Source: Pimelobacter simplex (GTDB taxonomy: Bacteria; Actinomycetota; Actinomycetes; Propionibacteriales; Nocardioidaceae). From it: a DNA stretch of 64,000 bases. Below are positions 25,424 to 34,929 of the stretch, piece by piece. The notes below the pieces were generated by a model. That model was not told the origin of the DNA. It searched no databases and worked only from the letters and a program-made list of their open reading frames with translations. A program made the translations under genes and the position numbers. Position 1 is the first letter of the stretch. Each line of letters starts with the position of its first letter. The stretch is from NCBI RefSeq assembly GCF_024662235.1, contig NZ_CP096276.1:1054001-1118000 (forward strand), written 5' to 3'.

Positions 25424-27513
25424 ATGTCCCAGCTCCGGGTCTGCGTGGTGCAGGCCGGCGGCGTCCTCGGTGGTGCGGAGCGCTGGCAGCTCCACCTCGC
25501 CGACGCCACCGACCGGCTCGACCTGACCGTGGTGGCGCTCGGGGACGGTCCGGCCGCCGCGCAGTGGACCGCCCGCGGTCACGAGGTCCGGGTGCTGCCC
25601 GCCGAGCGCTCGGCGGCCGGCATCGCCCGCTCCCAGGCGCGGCTGCTGCCGCACCTGCGCCGGATCGCGCCCGACGTCGTCGTCGCGCACGGCGTCAAGG
25701 CGGGCTTGGTCACCGCGCCGGTGGCCCGGCTGCTCGGTGTCCCGGTCGTGTGGGTGCGCCACGACGCGTCGTTCTCGGGGCGCGTCGTGGCGCTGCTCGA
25801 CGCGCTCACCGACGGGCAGGTCTCGACGAGCTCCTGGCTGACCGAGGGGCGCAGCCCGGGCAACGCCCTGGTCCTGCCGCCGCCGCGGAGGGAGCTCCCG
25901 CTGGCCCGGCCCGCGGCCCGCGCCCGGCTCGGCGTGGACCTGGCCGAGGGCCGGCTGCTGCTGGGCATGGGGACCCGGCTCACCGCCTACAAGGGCGTCG
26001 AGGACGCCGTCCGCGCGCTGGCCGAGCCCGGCGCGGCCGGCTGGGAGCTCGCCGTCGCGGGCATCGCCGACCCGGCCGAGCCGGGGGAGCGGGACCGGCT
26101 CACGGCACTCGCCACGACGCTCGGTGTCGGGGCGCGGGTGCGGTTCCTGGGCGAGGTGCCCGACTTCGGCCGGATCGTGACCGCCTTCGACGCGGTCGCC
26201 GTGCTGACCCGGCCGACGCCGGCGGAGCCGTGGGTGCGCGAGGCGTTCGGGATGGCGGCGCTCGAGGCGGTCACCGGCGGCGTGCCGGTGGTCGCCGTAC
26301 CGCCGGTCGACGAGGTGGCCGGTGACGGCGCCGTCGTCGTCGCGCCGGGTCGCCCCGACGCGGTGGCCGCGGCCCTCGCCCGGCTGGCCGACGACGAGGC
26401 CCGGCGTGGGCTGGGCGAGGCCGCGACCCGCCGGGCGGGCGCCTTCGCGGACGCCGCCGAGGCGGCCGGCACGTTCGTGGACTTCCTGGCCGCCCTGGCT
26501 CACCGGCCCGGCGCGGGCCGCGACCCCGAGGGTCCGCCGATCAGCATCGTCACGACCGTCCTCGACGACCGCGCCGCGCTCGGCTCGCTGCTCGGCGCGC
26601 TGCTGCCGCAGCTGGGACCGGACGACGAGCTCGTCGTCGTCGACGGCGGCTCCACCGACGGCACCGCCGAGCTGCTCGCCGACCTGGCGCTCCGCGACCC
26701 GCGCGTGCGGCTGCTCGTCGAGCCCGGCGCGGGGATCTCGCAGGGCCGCAACCTCGGCATCGCCGCCGCGACGCACGACGCGATCGCCTGCACCGACGCG
26801 GGATGCGCGCCGGTCCCCGACTGGCTGGGCGCGCTGCGCCGGGCCTTCGACCGGCACCCCGAGATCGGTCTGTGGACCGGCACCTACAGCGTCGAGGCCG
26901 ACCGGGCCTGGGAGCACGCCCTCGCCGCCGTCGGCTACCCGATGATCGAGGAGCTCGCCCGGCCGACCCCGCTCGTGCGCGTCTACGGACGCTTCCTGGG
27001 CCGCAGCTTCGACCCGACCATGCCCACCGGCCGCTCGGTGGCGTTCCGCCGCGAGGCCTGGCGCGCGGCCGGGGGCTTCCCCGAGGACCTCGCGACCGGC
27101 GAGGACGTGCTGTTCGGCCGCAGCGTCGTCGCCGCGGGAGCGCGCGCCGCGATGGTGCGCGACGCCGAGGTGGTGTGGGCCCAGCGGCCGACCTTCCGGG
27201 CCAACCTGACCATGTACCGCCGCTACGGCGAGGGCAGCGGCTACTCGCTCGACCGCCGGCTGCTCAGCCGCGACCTGGCCCGCGTGGCGGCGTACGGCGT
27301 CGCGGCGGTGGTCGCCGTGCGCGGCGGGCGCCGGTCCCGGGGCTCGCCGCCGCCGGTGGTGCCGCCTACCTCTCGCTGCCGGTGGCCCGCGCGCTGCGCG
27401 GCCCGGCACCGGTGCGGACCGTGGCCCTGGTGCCCGGCGTCGCGGCGGCCCGCGACCTCGCCAAGGCGTACGGCGCGGTCTCGGCCGCGCTGCGTGGGAG
27501 GCCCACGTCGTGA
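25424..27513 (+). CDS. Two-domain glycosyltransferase (GT4 + GT2), apparent frameshift near 27335
   Basis: Residues 1-360 form a GT4 module (VVQAGGVLGGAERWQLHL, GTRLTAYKGVEDAV, EPWVREAFGMAALEAVTGG). Residues 365-650 form a GT2 module (ISIVTTVLDDRAAL, VVVDGGSTDGT, RNLGIAAAT, TDAGCAP, GEDVLFGRSVV). After about residue 635 the frame turns Arg/Pro-rich, while the -1 frame keeps good codon use (GGAAYLSLPVARALRG, VPGVAAARDLAKAYG) and stops at 27513, where TGA overlaps the next gene's GTG. A one-base deletion around 27320-27345 in a G/C-rich stretch fits. Two sugar additions by one chain are implied. The break may be a sequence error. Confidence 0.8.
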
Positions 27514-28898
27514 GCCTGCCCACCCTGAGCCCCCTGCCCGGCTACCGCGCCGTCGTCCTCGACCGGGCGCGGCCGCTGGCCGGCGGTGCCGGCGGTGTCG
27601 GCGGGCGCCCGCTGGCGCTGGCCGTGGCGCTGGTCATCGTGGTGCTGCCCTTCGGGGACACCGCGGTGCCGGGGGCCGGCCTGAGCCTGACGTACGTCGC
27701 GATGGCCGTCCCCGCGCTCCTGGTGCTGCGCCTGCTGGTGCTCGACCGGATCGGGCTCCCGCCGTCCCTGGTCTTCCTGGGCCTGGCGCTCAGCGTCGCC
27801 GGCGGCGTCGTGTCGGCCGCGACCGGCGTGGACCCCGACCGGGCGGTGCCCAGCGTCGTGATCTCGCTGCTCACGCTCGGCTACGGCCTGGCGATCGTGG
27901 TGGCCTTCCGGCCCGGCAGTGAGGTCGACGCGATCGACCTGCTCGTCGTCGTCGGCGGCGTTGTCGCCGCGATGGCGCTGACCTCGGTGGGCTCGGCCGG
28001 GGCGCTCCAGGCCGCGGAGGGGGGCAGCGTCGTCCTGGGCCGGCTGACCGGTCCGTTCGCGCAGCCCAACGAGCTCGGCATCTTCTGCGCGGCACTGCTG
28101 CCGCTGACCGTCGTCGCGCTGGTCTCCGCCGGCTCCCGCCGCCGGACCGTCGTGCTCGGTCTGGCCGCGGCCTGCCTGGTCGGGGCCTGGGCGATGAGCA
28201 TGTCGCGCGGCGCCTGGATCGGCGGTGTCGTCGCCCTCGTCGGCCTCGCGATCTGCGAGCCGGCCACCCGGCGGGCCCTCGCGGGCGTCGGCGCCACGGT
28301 GCTCGCGGCGGCCGCTGCTGCGGTGGTGCTGCCGGCCTCGACGCCGGTCCTCGGCGTCGTCGGGGCCCGGCTCCGCTCGCTGGGCGACCCCACCCAGAAC
28401 CAGTACGACGACCGCCCCCTCATCTGGGCGGAGGCCTGGCGCCAGGCCTCCGAGCACCCGTGGTTCGGCGTCGGCCCGAGCGGCTTCAAGGTCGCCGCGG
28501 GCCAGACCGCCAGCGCGATCTCGGCCGAGCCCGCCGACCACCCGCACGACCTGGCGCTGACGATCCTGGCCGACCGCGGCGTGGTCGGGCTGGCGCTCGG
28601 CCTCGTGGTCGTGGCCGGCTGCGTCCTCGCCGCCCGGCGCCAGGCGCTCGCCGGCCCCGGACCGGTGCGCCCCGGCGCGCCGTCCCGGGCGCGGAGCCTG
28701 GCCGTCCTCGCCGCGCTCAGCGCGGTCGCCGTCCACTGCGTCTTCGACATGCCCCTGCGCAACCCGATCGTCGCCGGCCTGGTCTGGACCCTGCTCGGCA
28801 TGGCGATGACGGTCGAGGCCCGCGGCGCCCCGGACGACGGCGACGCGCCCCGACCCGTACCGAACCACCCCCCGACAGGAGAGAGACGACCATGGTGA
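27510..28898 (+). CDS. O-antigen ligase/polymerase family membrane protein (Wzy/WaaL-type)
   Basis: 462 residues with ten or more hydrophobic helices. The Wzy_C ligase region holds GPFAQPNELGIFCAALLP, MSMSRGAWIGG and the large loop DDRPLIWAEAWRQASEHPWFGVGPSGF followed by HPHDLALTILADRGVVG, the conserved His-containing motif. Such proteins polymerise or ligate lipid-linked repeat units on the outer face of the membrane. GTG 27510 overlaps the true end of the glycosyltransferase. It is one of two ligase modules in the locus. Confidence 0.88.
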   Translation: MSLPTLSPLPGYRAVVLDRARPLAGGAGGVGGRPLALAVALVIVVLPFGDTAVPGAGLSLTYVAMAVPALLVLRLLVLDRIGLPPSLVFLGLALSVAGGVVSAATGVDPDRAVPSVVISLLTLGYGLAIVVAFRPGSEVDAIDLLVVVGGVVAAMALTSVGSAGALQAAEGGSVVLGRLTGPFAQPNELGIFCAALLPLTVVALVSAGSRRRTVVLGLAAACLVGAWAMSMSRGAWIGGVVALVGLAICEPATRRALAGVGATVLAAAAAAVVLPASTPVLGVVGARLRSLGDPTQNQYDDRPLIWAEAWRQASEHPWFGVGPSGFKVAAGQTASAISAEPADHPHDLALTILADRGVVGLALGLVVVAGCVLAARRQALAGPGPVRPGAPSRARSLAVLAALSAVAVHCVFDMPLRNPIVAGLVWTLLGMAMTVEARGAPDDGDAPRPVPNHPPTGERRPW

Positions 28899-29458
28899 GC
28901 ACCGAGGGACAGGCCCGGCGCCAGCGCGAGCAGTGGCGCTCGATCGGACTGCTGGTCGGTGGTCTCGCGCTGCTGGTCACCTTCGGCGTCCAGCTGATCG
29001 TGCTGATGCCGACCACCTACACGGCGACCAGCGCCATCGCGCTGCGCCCGCTGACGGCCGAGCAGAGCGCCGACAGCATCGAGATGCAGGCCCACGAGTA
29101 CGCCGTCGCGCTGGGCGCGAAGGAGACCGCGGCCATGGTCGCCGGCACCGCCGACCGCTCGGGCGATCGCCCGGACGTCGACGTGACCACCACGCGCGAC
29201 CCCGGCACCTCGACGATCCGGATCGCCGCCTCCTCGACCGACAAGGACGCCGCGATCGACGTCGCGAACGGGCTCGCCGCCCGTGCCGAGCAGCTCGGCC
29301 AGTCCGACGAGACGGCCAAGGTGGTGGTCGTCGTCCAGGCGGGCGGCGCCGGCGTCACCTCGGACCCACCGCGCCGGCTCTACCTCGCCGCCCTGTTCAC
29401 CCTGGCCGGCCTGCTGCTGGCCGGCGGGATCTACCAGATCAGGCAGCGGGTCCCGTGA
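28892..29458 (+). CDS. Short Wzz-like membrane protein
   Basis: 188 residues with an N-terminal membrane helix (about 18-38), a periplasm-facing domain beginning PTTYTATSAIALRPLT, and a C-terminal helix (about 160-178) ending QIRQRVP. This is the two-helix layout of polysaccharide co-polymerases, which set chain length. Variable middle region. ATG 28892 overlaps the ligase stop by 7 nt and has AGGAGAG 9 nt upstream. It is half the size of usual Wzz proteins. Confidence 0.75.
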   Translation: MVSTEGQARRQREQWRSIGLLVGGLALLVTFGVQLIVLMPTTYTATSAIALRPLTAEQSADSIEMQAHEYAVALGAKETAAMVAGTADRSGDRPDVDVTTTRDPGTSTIRIAASSTDKDAAIDVANGLAARAEQLGQSDETAKVVVVVQAGGAGVTSDPPRRLYLAALFTLAGLLLAGGIYQIRQRVP

Positions 29459-30288
29459 GCACGCCGCGAGTCCGGGTCCTCATGTACCACGGCGTCGACC
29501 GGGTCAGCGCCGCGCGTGACCCGCACGGGATGTTCGTGACGCCGCGCGCGTTCCGCGACCAGGTCGAGCACCTCCTCGAGGCGGGCTACGTCCCGATCGA
29601 CGAGGCGACCTACCTGGCGGCCGGCGCGGGCACCGGCACCGGTGCCGGTGCCGGAACGCCGCTGCCGCGCCGCGCGGTGCTCCTCACCTTCGACGACGGC
29701 TACGTCGGCGTGGGCGAGCACGCGGCGCCGGTGCTGGCGTCCTTCGGCGTGCCGAGCGTCCTCTACGTGCCTGCCGGGCTCGTCGGCGGCAGCTCGGACT
29801 GGCTGCCGGCCCGCCACCGCCACCCGCTCATGGGAGCGAGCGAGCTCCGCGAGGTCGCCGCCGACGGCATGGCGATCGGCGCGCACGGCTTCGACCATGC
29901 CGACCTGACCACGCTCGGCGCCGCCGATCTGCACCGTCACGTGGGCGCGGCTCGCACCGAGCTGGAGCGGGTGGTCGGCCGTCCGGTGCGCTCGTACGCC
30001 TTCCCCTACGGCACCCACGACGCCCGGGTGCGCGCGGCGGTGCGCGCCGCCGGCTACGACGGCGCCTTCGCCGTCCACGACGCGGCCGGCCCGTTCGCGA
30101 CCGGCCGGGTCGACGTCAACGCGACCGACACGCTGCGCTCGTTCCGGATCAAGCTGCACCGGCACTACCCGCGCGCCCGCCGCGCGACCGAGCGGTTCCC
30201 GCTGCTGCGCCGCGCGGCGCACGACCTCGTCGGCCGCGCGCCGCGCGAGGAGCTCTCCGCACCCGAGGCCACCGGAGGTGGACGATGA
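29455..30288 (+). CDS. Polysaccharide deacetylase (NodB/CE4 family)
   Basis: 277 residues. Motif 1 LLTFDDGYVG carries the catalytic base and metal Asp; motif 2 GAHGFDHADLT has the two metal histidines (HxxxH); motif 3 YAFPYGTHD and later RVDVNATDTL complete the fold. It removes N- or O-acetyl groups from sugars. No signal peptide is evident after GTG 29455, so it may act on lipid-linked intermediates in the cytosol, or the start could be annotated differently. A Gly/Thr/Ala repeat (GAGTGTGAGAGT) lies at about 58-69. Overlaps neighbours by 4 nt at both ends. Confidence 0.88.
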   Translation: MSTPRVRVLMYHGVDRVSAARDPHGMFVTPRAFRDQVEHLLEAGYVPIDEATYLAAGAGTGTGAGAGTPLPRRAVLLTFDDGYVGVGEHAAPVLASFGVPSVLYVPAGLVGGSSDWLPARHRHPLMGASELREVAADGMAIGAHGFDHADLTTLGAADLHRHVGAARTELERVVGRPVRSYAFPYGTHDARVRAAVRAAGYDGAFAVHDAAGPFATGRVDVNATDTLRSFRIKLHRHYPRARRATERFPLLRRAAHDLVGRAPREELSAPEATGGGR

Positions 30289-31430
30289 GCACGGTCCTGC
30301 GACGCAGCCTGGTGGTGCTCGGCATCATCGGGCTCTGGGCGCTCGGCGCCTCGCTGCCCTGGCAGCTCAACGCCCGCTCCCAGACCGACGCGACCCGGGT
30401 CGAGGTCCGGACCGAGGCCGCGGCTCCACCGGCCGCCACGCCCGCCGCCCGTCCCCGGCCGCCGCGGCGTCCGCCCGACGGCGCCCTCGGCTTCCAGCTC
30501 TCCGCGCACCACGGCACCGACGCCGCCCGCGCCGTGCGCGTGATGAAGCGGCTGCGCGCCGCCGGCAGCCGCTGGGTCCGGGTGGACGTCGGCTGGTCGA
30601 CCCTGGAGCCGGACGGACCCGGTCCGTTCGCCCCCTGGTACGCCGAGCTCATCGACGACGTCCTCGCCGGCGCCCGGGCCAACGGCCTCCAGGTGATCCT
30701 GTCGTTCTGGCAGACGCCCGCGTGGGCCAGCGCGTCCGGCAGCCTCTACGCCCCACCGACCGACCCGCAGGACTACGCGCGGGCGCTCGGCCGGGCCGCC
30801 GAGCGCTGGCGCGACCAGGTCGCGGCCTGGGAGATCTGGAACGAGCCGAACTTCGACGGGTTCTTCGCCGGCGCCGACCCGGCGACGTACACGCGGATGC
30901 TGTGCGCGGCCTATCCCGCCGTCAAGCGGTACGACGACGCGCCGGTCCTCTTCGGCGGGCTGATGTACAACGACGACGCCTGGCTGGGCCGGGCCTACCG
31001 GGCCGGTGCCAAGGGCTGCTTCGACGCGCTCGCCACCCACCCCTACGTCGGGCCGAGCGACGCCGCGCCCGACACCCCCTCCGTGGGCGCGGTCTGGCGG
31101 CTCACCCACACCCCGGCGATGCGCGCGGTGATGGACGAGTGGGGCGATCGCCGCAAGGCGATCTGGGTGACCGAGCTCGGCTGGTCGACCGGTACCGACA
31201 ACGAGGGCAACCCGTGGGACCGGCCGGTCACGCCGCGCCAGCAGGCGCGCTACCTGCGCCAGGCCGTGCAGCTGATCCGGGACCGCTACCCGTACGTCGG
31301 GCCGATCATCTGGTACCGCGACGTCGACGGCCGCAGTGCGTCGTACCAGGACGGGTTCGGGCTGCTCACCGCCCGCCTCCAGCCGAAGCCCGCGCTGCGG
31401 GCCTTCGAGGCCGAGGCGAAGGGACGGTGA
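30285..31430 (+). CDS. Membrane-anchored clan GH-A glycoside hydrolase (GH39/GH5-like)
   Basis: 381 residues. An N-terminal signal anchor (about 6-25) and Pro/Ala-rich linker lead to a TIM barrel starting GALGFQLSAHHG. The acid/base Glu is in WEIWNEPN and the nucleophile Glu in WVTELGWSTG, the usual order of clan GH-A; RWVRVDVGWSTLEP and IIWYRDVDG are further matches. It likely trims or releases the polymer outside the membrane, as glycosidases in such loci often do. Starts with ATG overlapping the deacetylase stop and preceded by GGAGGTGG. Confidence 0.87.
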   Translation: MSTVLRRSLVVLGIIGLWALGASLPWQLNARSQTDATRVEVRTEAAAPPAATPAARPRPPRRPPDGALGFQLSAHHGTDAARAVRVMKRLRAAGSRWVRVDVGWSTLEPDGPGPFAPWYAELIDDVLAGARANGLQVILSFWQTPAWASASGSLYAPPTDPQDYARALGRAAERWRDQVAAWEIWNEPNFDGFFAGADPATYTRMLCAAYPAVKRYDDAPVLFGGLMYNDDAWLGRAYRAGAKGCFDALATHPYVGPSDAAPDTPSVGAVWRLTHTPAMRAVMDEWGDRRKAIWVTELGWSTGTDNEGNPWDRPVTPRQQARYLRQAVQLIRDRYPYVGPIIWYRDVDGRSASYQDGFGLLTARLQPKPALRAFEAEAKGR

Positions 31431-32098
31431 GGCCGGTGTTCCCGCGCCGTCAGCGCCCGCCGTGGACGGGGATCGACGACCTGCTCGCCGGCACGCCTGC
31501 CGAGCCGGCGGTCCTGGAGCCGACCGTGCCGGCCGTGCCGTCCGAGCCGTCCGAGCCCGTCGAGCCCCGGTCCGCGACCGCGGACGCCCGCCGCCAGGCC
31601 GACGAGCTCCTCGCCCTCGCCCGCCGCGAGCACGCCGACGCCGCCGCCCAGGGGGCATCGGTGGTGCACGAGGCGAGCCAGGTCGCCGACCGGATCCGCC
31701 GGGCCGCCGAGGCCGAGGCCGCCGAGGTCTCCGCCTCGGCGGACGCCTGGGAGCGGGCGTGGAGCGAGCGGGTCGACCAGCTCATCGGGGAGCTGACCGC
31801 GCAGGCCGAGGAGAGCGCCGCGAGCGTCCGGGCCGAGGCCCGGCGTACGGCGGTGCCGGTGGCCGAGTCGGCCGCGCGCCGCCGGGTCGCCGAGCAGTCG
31901 GCGGCCGCCGAGATCGCCGCCGAGCGCGCCCGGGCCCAGGCCCGCCAGGAGCTCCGCGACGCCCTCGGCGCCGGGATCGCGCTGCACGAGGCGCTCGCCG
32001 CCGCGACCGGTGCGCTGGCCGACGGGCTGGGCGCCCTGCGCGATCGCTGCGCTGCCCTGGAGCAGCTGCTGACCGAGGTCCGCGGGACGGAGTCCTGA
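31427..32098 (+). CDS. Second DivIVA-like coiled-coil protein
   Basis: 223 residues laid out like the protein at 22048: a short N-terminal motif (RQRPPWTGIDDLLAG), a Pro/Glu/Val-rich linker (about 25-45) and an Ala/Glu/Arg coiled coil from 50 to the end, with a register break near 150 and a final LRDRCAALEQLLTEVRG resembling the LKDQLRAIDALLEETRR end of its partner. No membrane span. GTG 31427 overlaps the glycosidase stop; GTG 31436 is an alternative. The pair could form heteromeric filaments or plates; this is inference. Confidence 0.72.
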   Translation: MRPVFPRRQRPPWTGIDDLLAGTPAEPAVLEPTVPAVPSEPSEPVEPRSATADARRQADELLALARREHADAAAQGASVVHEASQVADRIRRAAEAEAAEVSASADAWERAWSERVDQLIGELTAQAEESAASVRAEARRTAVPVAESAARRRVAEQSAAAEIAAERARAQARQELRDALGAGIALHEALAAATGALADGLGALRDRCAALEQLLTEVRGTES

Positions 32099-32100
32099 CC

Positions 32101-34929
32101 GTGTCCACCGCCACCGCCACCGCCCTCGCCGAGCGTCCCGCCCCGGTCGCCCCGGTCGCCCCGGTCGCCCCGGTCACCCCGGTCACCCCGGTCTCCCCGG
32201 CCGCCCCGGTGACCCAGGGCGCGGGCTGGCTCGCGGTGGGCGCGGTGAGCGCCAAGACGGCTCAGACCCTCGTGCTGCTGGTCTTCGCGGCGGTGCTGGA
32301 CCCCGGCGCGATGGGCCTGGTCGCACTGGCCTCCGTGGTGCTCAACGTGGTCACCGTGCTCGCCGACCTCGGCACCAGCACCGCCCTCGTGCACCTGCGC
32401 GGCGATGCCGAGCGGGCCGCGCGGACCGCCGTGACGCTCGCGCTCGCGACGTCGGCCGTCCTGGTCGCGGCGGTCTGGATCACTGCCCCGGCGCTGGCCG
32501 CCGGGCTCCGGGTGGGGGACGACGGGACCGCCGTGCTGCGCGGCGTCGTCCTGTGCGCACCGCTCCTGGCGGTCGCCGGGGTCAGCGGCGAGCTGCTGCG
32601 CCGCGGCCTGGACTTCCGCCGGCGGGTGCTGCCCGACATCGCCGGCAACCTCGTCGGCGCCGGCGTCACCGTCGCCGGGCTCGCCGCCGGGCTCGGCGCG
32701 ACCGCGCTCGTCCCCGGTCAGCTCGCCCTGGCCGCCGTCACGCTCGTCGGCTTCTGGGTCGTGCGCCCCCCGGTCCGGCCGGGCTGGGTGCGGCCGGACG
32801 CCGCCGCCCTGCTGACCTACGGCCGCAGCCTGGCGGCCGGCAGCCTGCTCACGCTGCTCGTGCTCAACGTCGACTACGTGCTCGTCGCCCACCACCTCGG
32901 CAGCGCCGACGTCGGCGTCTACTCGATCGCGTTCCGCCTCGCCTACATGCCCTACCTGCTCGTCGCGATGGTCATCGGGGGAGCGGTGTTCGCGCACCTG
33001 TGCCGGCTCCGCGGCCCCGCCATCGGTACGGCGACCGTCGACGCCGCCGTCACCGTGCACACCCTCGTCGTCCCGCTGTACGCCGGGATGCTGGTCCTCG
33101 CCCCCCACCTCACCCTGCTGGGCGAGCAGTGGGCGCCGGGCGTCCCGGCGCTGCGCTGGCTGGCCGGGTACGGGCTGCTGCTCAGTGCCCTGGAGCCGGC
33201 GCTCGCCGCGCTCAAGGCGGTCGGGCGCACGCCGGACCTGCTCCGGATCGTCGCCCTGCACCTGGTCACCCTGGTCGGGCTGCTCCTGCTCGTCGTCGAC
33301 CGCGGCGTCACCGCGGTCGCCGCGGCCCAGGCGGTCTCCGGCCTGCTCACCCTCGGCGCGGCCGTCGTCCTGGTCCGGTGGCGGGTGCCCGGCCTCGACG
33401 GTGACGCCCTGCGGGACGCGCTGCGCCGGCTCGCGCCGGTCGCGCTCGCGGGCCTGGCGCTGGCCGCGGCGGCCACGACCGCCGACCGGCTGCTGCCCGG
33501 TCCCGCGGTCTCCTTCGTCCGGCTCGGCCTCGCCGCGACCTGCGGTCTCGCCGCCTACGCGGGCGTCCTCCTGCTGGCCCGGCGCTCCCGGCCGGTGCGC
33601 GTCCGGCCCGGCTGGCTCGCCGTCGTACCGCTGGGGGCGGCGGTGCTGGGCGGCGGTCACCTCGCCGTGTCTGCGCCGGGCACCCTCCTGCTCGCGCTGC
33701 TGGTGCTCGTCGCCCTGGCGGTCGCGGTCTGTCGGGTCGAGTGGGCCGCGATCGCCTATGTCGTCGTCGAGCCGTTCGGCGACCTGGCCCGCGAGGTGCA
33801 CCCCGCCGCCGTCAAGGCGCTCGGCGCGGTGCTGCTGCTGGCCTGGCTGGTCCGGGTGGTCGCCGAGCCGGGCCGCCGTACCCTGCGCGAGCCGGCGGTC
33901 GTCGCGCTCGGCTGCCTCGGCCTGCTGCTGCTCGCCTCGTTCGTCGCGGCCGGGGGAGACCTCGCGACCGGGGGCGCGCACGCGCTGACCTATGCGTCGT
34001 ACCTCGTCGTCGTGGTGGTCCTGGTCGACACGATCTCCCGCGGCCGGCCCGACCCCGCCGCCGCGGTACGACGGCTCGCCACCGCCTTCGCGCTGTCCTG
34101 CACTGCCGCCGGACTGGTCGCGCTCCTCGGCTTCCTGCGCGACGGAGGCCGCGCGGCCGGCCCGCTCGCCGACGCCAACGACCTCGCCTTCTTCCTCGTC
34201 GCGGCGCTGCCGTTCGTGCTGGTCCGGACCCGCCGCCCGCTGCTGTGGACGCCGCTCCTGGCCGGGTGCGCGGCGATCCTCGTGCTCGCCTCGCTGGCGA
34301 CGCTCTCGCGCGGAGCGCTCATCGGCCTGGTCGCGATGGTCGTCGTGGCCCTGGCCGTCGGCGCGGTCCGGCCGGTCACCGCGCTGGCCGTGGCCGCCGC
34401 GGCGGGCGTCGCGCTCGTCGCGCTGTGGGCCACCCACGCCGACACCGTCGACCGCAGCCTGGTCGAGAAGCGCCACGTGGCCGCGCAGAACGTCGACCAG
34501 CGGGTGACCACCTGGACCGTCGCCGCCGAGATGGTCGCGCACCGCCCGCTGCTCGGCCAGGGGCCCGGCGGGTTCGCCGCGGAGTCGGAGCGCTACCTGC
34601 CCGCCGGCGTCCCCGCGGTGCGCCAGACCGTCGCCCACCAGATGTACCTCGACGTCGGCGCCGAGCTCGGGCTCCCGGCCCTCGTCGCCTTCCTCGCCGC
34701 CCTCGGGTACGGCGTCCGCGGGGCCTGGCGCGCCCGCCGGACACCCGCGCTGCGCCCCCTCGGCGACGCCGTCGTCGTGGCGTTCGCCGGCACGCTCACC
34801 GCCGCCTGCTTCCTGAGCGAGCAGTTCTACCTGCCCGTGTGGCTGCTGGTCGCGCTCGGTACGGCGCTCGGCGCCGCGGCCCGCCGGACCGGTCCCGAGG
34901 AGGTGCGCCGGTGCGCGTCGTCCAGCTGA
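32101..34929 (+). CDS. Flippase-ligase fusion membrane protein (Wzx + Wzy/WaaL)
   Basis: 942 residues in one uninterrupted frame. Residues about 40-470 match Wzx-type polysaccharide flippases (AVSAKTAQTLVLLVFAAVLDP, GVYSIAFRLAYMPYLLV, GYGLLLSALEPALAALKAVGR). Residues about 510-935 match the O-antigen ligase family (ADANDLAFFLVAALPF, LSRGALIGLVAM, VDQRVTTWTVAAEMVAHRPLLGQGPGGF, VAHQMYLDVGAELGLPALV). An Ala-Pro-Val repeat precedes the first helix. Fusing export and polymerisation steps is unusual. GTG 32101 lies 2 bp after the upstream stop; the end overlaps the next gene by 19 bp. Confidence 0.85.
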   Translation: MSTATATALAERPAPVAPVAPVAPVTPVTPVSPAAPVTQGAGWLAVGAVSAKTAQTLVLLVFAAVLDPGAMGLVALASVVLNVVTVLADLGTSTALVHLRGDAERAARTAVTLALATSAVLVAAVWITAPALAAGLRVGDDGTAVLRGVVLCAPLLAVAGVSGELLRRGLDFRRRVLPDIAGNLVGAGVTVAGLAAGLGATALVPGQLALAAVTLVGFWVVRPPVRPGWVRPDAAALLTYGRSLAAGSLLTLLVLNVDYVLVAHHLGSADVGVYSIAFRLAYMPYLLVAMVIGGAVFAHLCRLRGPAIGTATVDAAVTVHTLVVPLYAGMLVLAPHLTLLGEQWAPGVPALRWLAGYGLLLSALEPALAALKAVGRTPDLLRIVALHLVTLVGLLLLVVDRGVTAVAAAQAVSGLLTLGAAVVLVRWRVPGLDGDALRDALRRLAPVALAGLALAAAATTADRLLPGPAVSFVRLGLAATCGLAAYAGVLLLARRSRPVRVRPGWLAVVPLGAAVLGGGHLAVSAPGTLLLALLVLVALAVAVCRVEWAAIAYVVVEPFGDLAREVHPAAVKALGAVLLLAWLVRVVAEPGRRTLREPAVVALGCLGLLLLASFVAAGGDLATGGAHALTYASYLVVVVVLVDTISRGRPDPAAAVRRLATAFALSCTAAGLVALLGFLRDGGRAAGPLADANDLAFFLVAALPFVLVRTRRPLLWTPLLAGCAAILVLASLATLSRGALIGLVAMVVVALAVGAVRPVTALAVAAAAGVALVALWATHADTVDRSLVEKRHVAAQNVDQRVTTWTVAAEMVAHRPLLGQGPGGFAAESERYLPAGVPAVRQTVAHQMYLDVGAELGLPALVAFLAALGYGVRGAWRARRTPALRPLGDAVVVAFAGTLTAACFLSEQFYLPVWLLVALGTALGAAARRTGPEEVRRCASSS
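32140..32211 (+). repeat. 9-bp tandem repeat encoding Ala/Thr-Pro-Val units
   Basis: About eight tandem copies of GCCCCGGTC, the last ones varied in the first base or tail, encode APV/TPV/SPA triplets near the N-terminus of the flippase-ligase fusion. Copy number is likely unstable by slippage without breaking the frame, since the unit is 9 bp. Confidence 0.85.

Noticed and set aside
32140..32211. Possible CRISPR-like repeat
   Set aside because: Repeats are 9 bp, contiguous and coding; there are no spacers.
31450..34638. 1062-codon open frame on the minus strand
   Set aside because: Antisense shadow of the flippase-ligase fusion; composition is Gln/Asp/Arg/His-rich low complexity.
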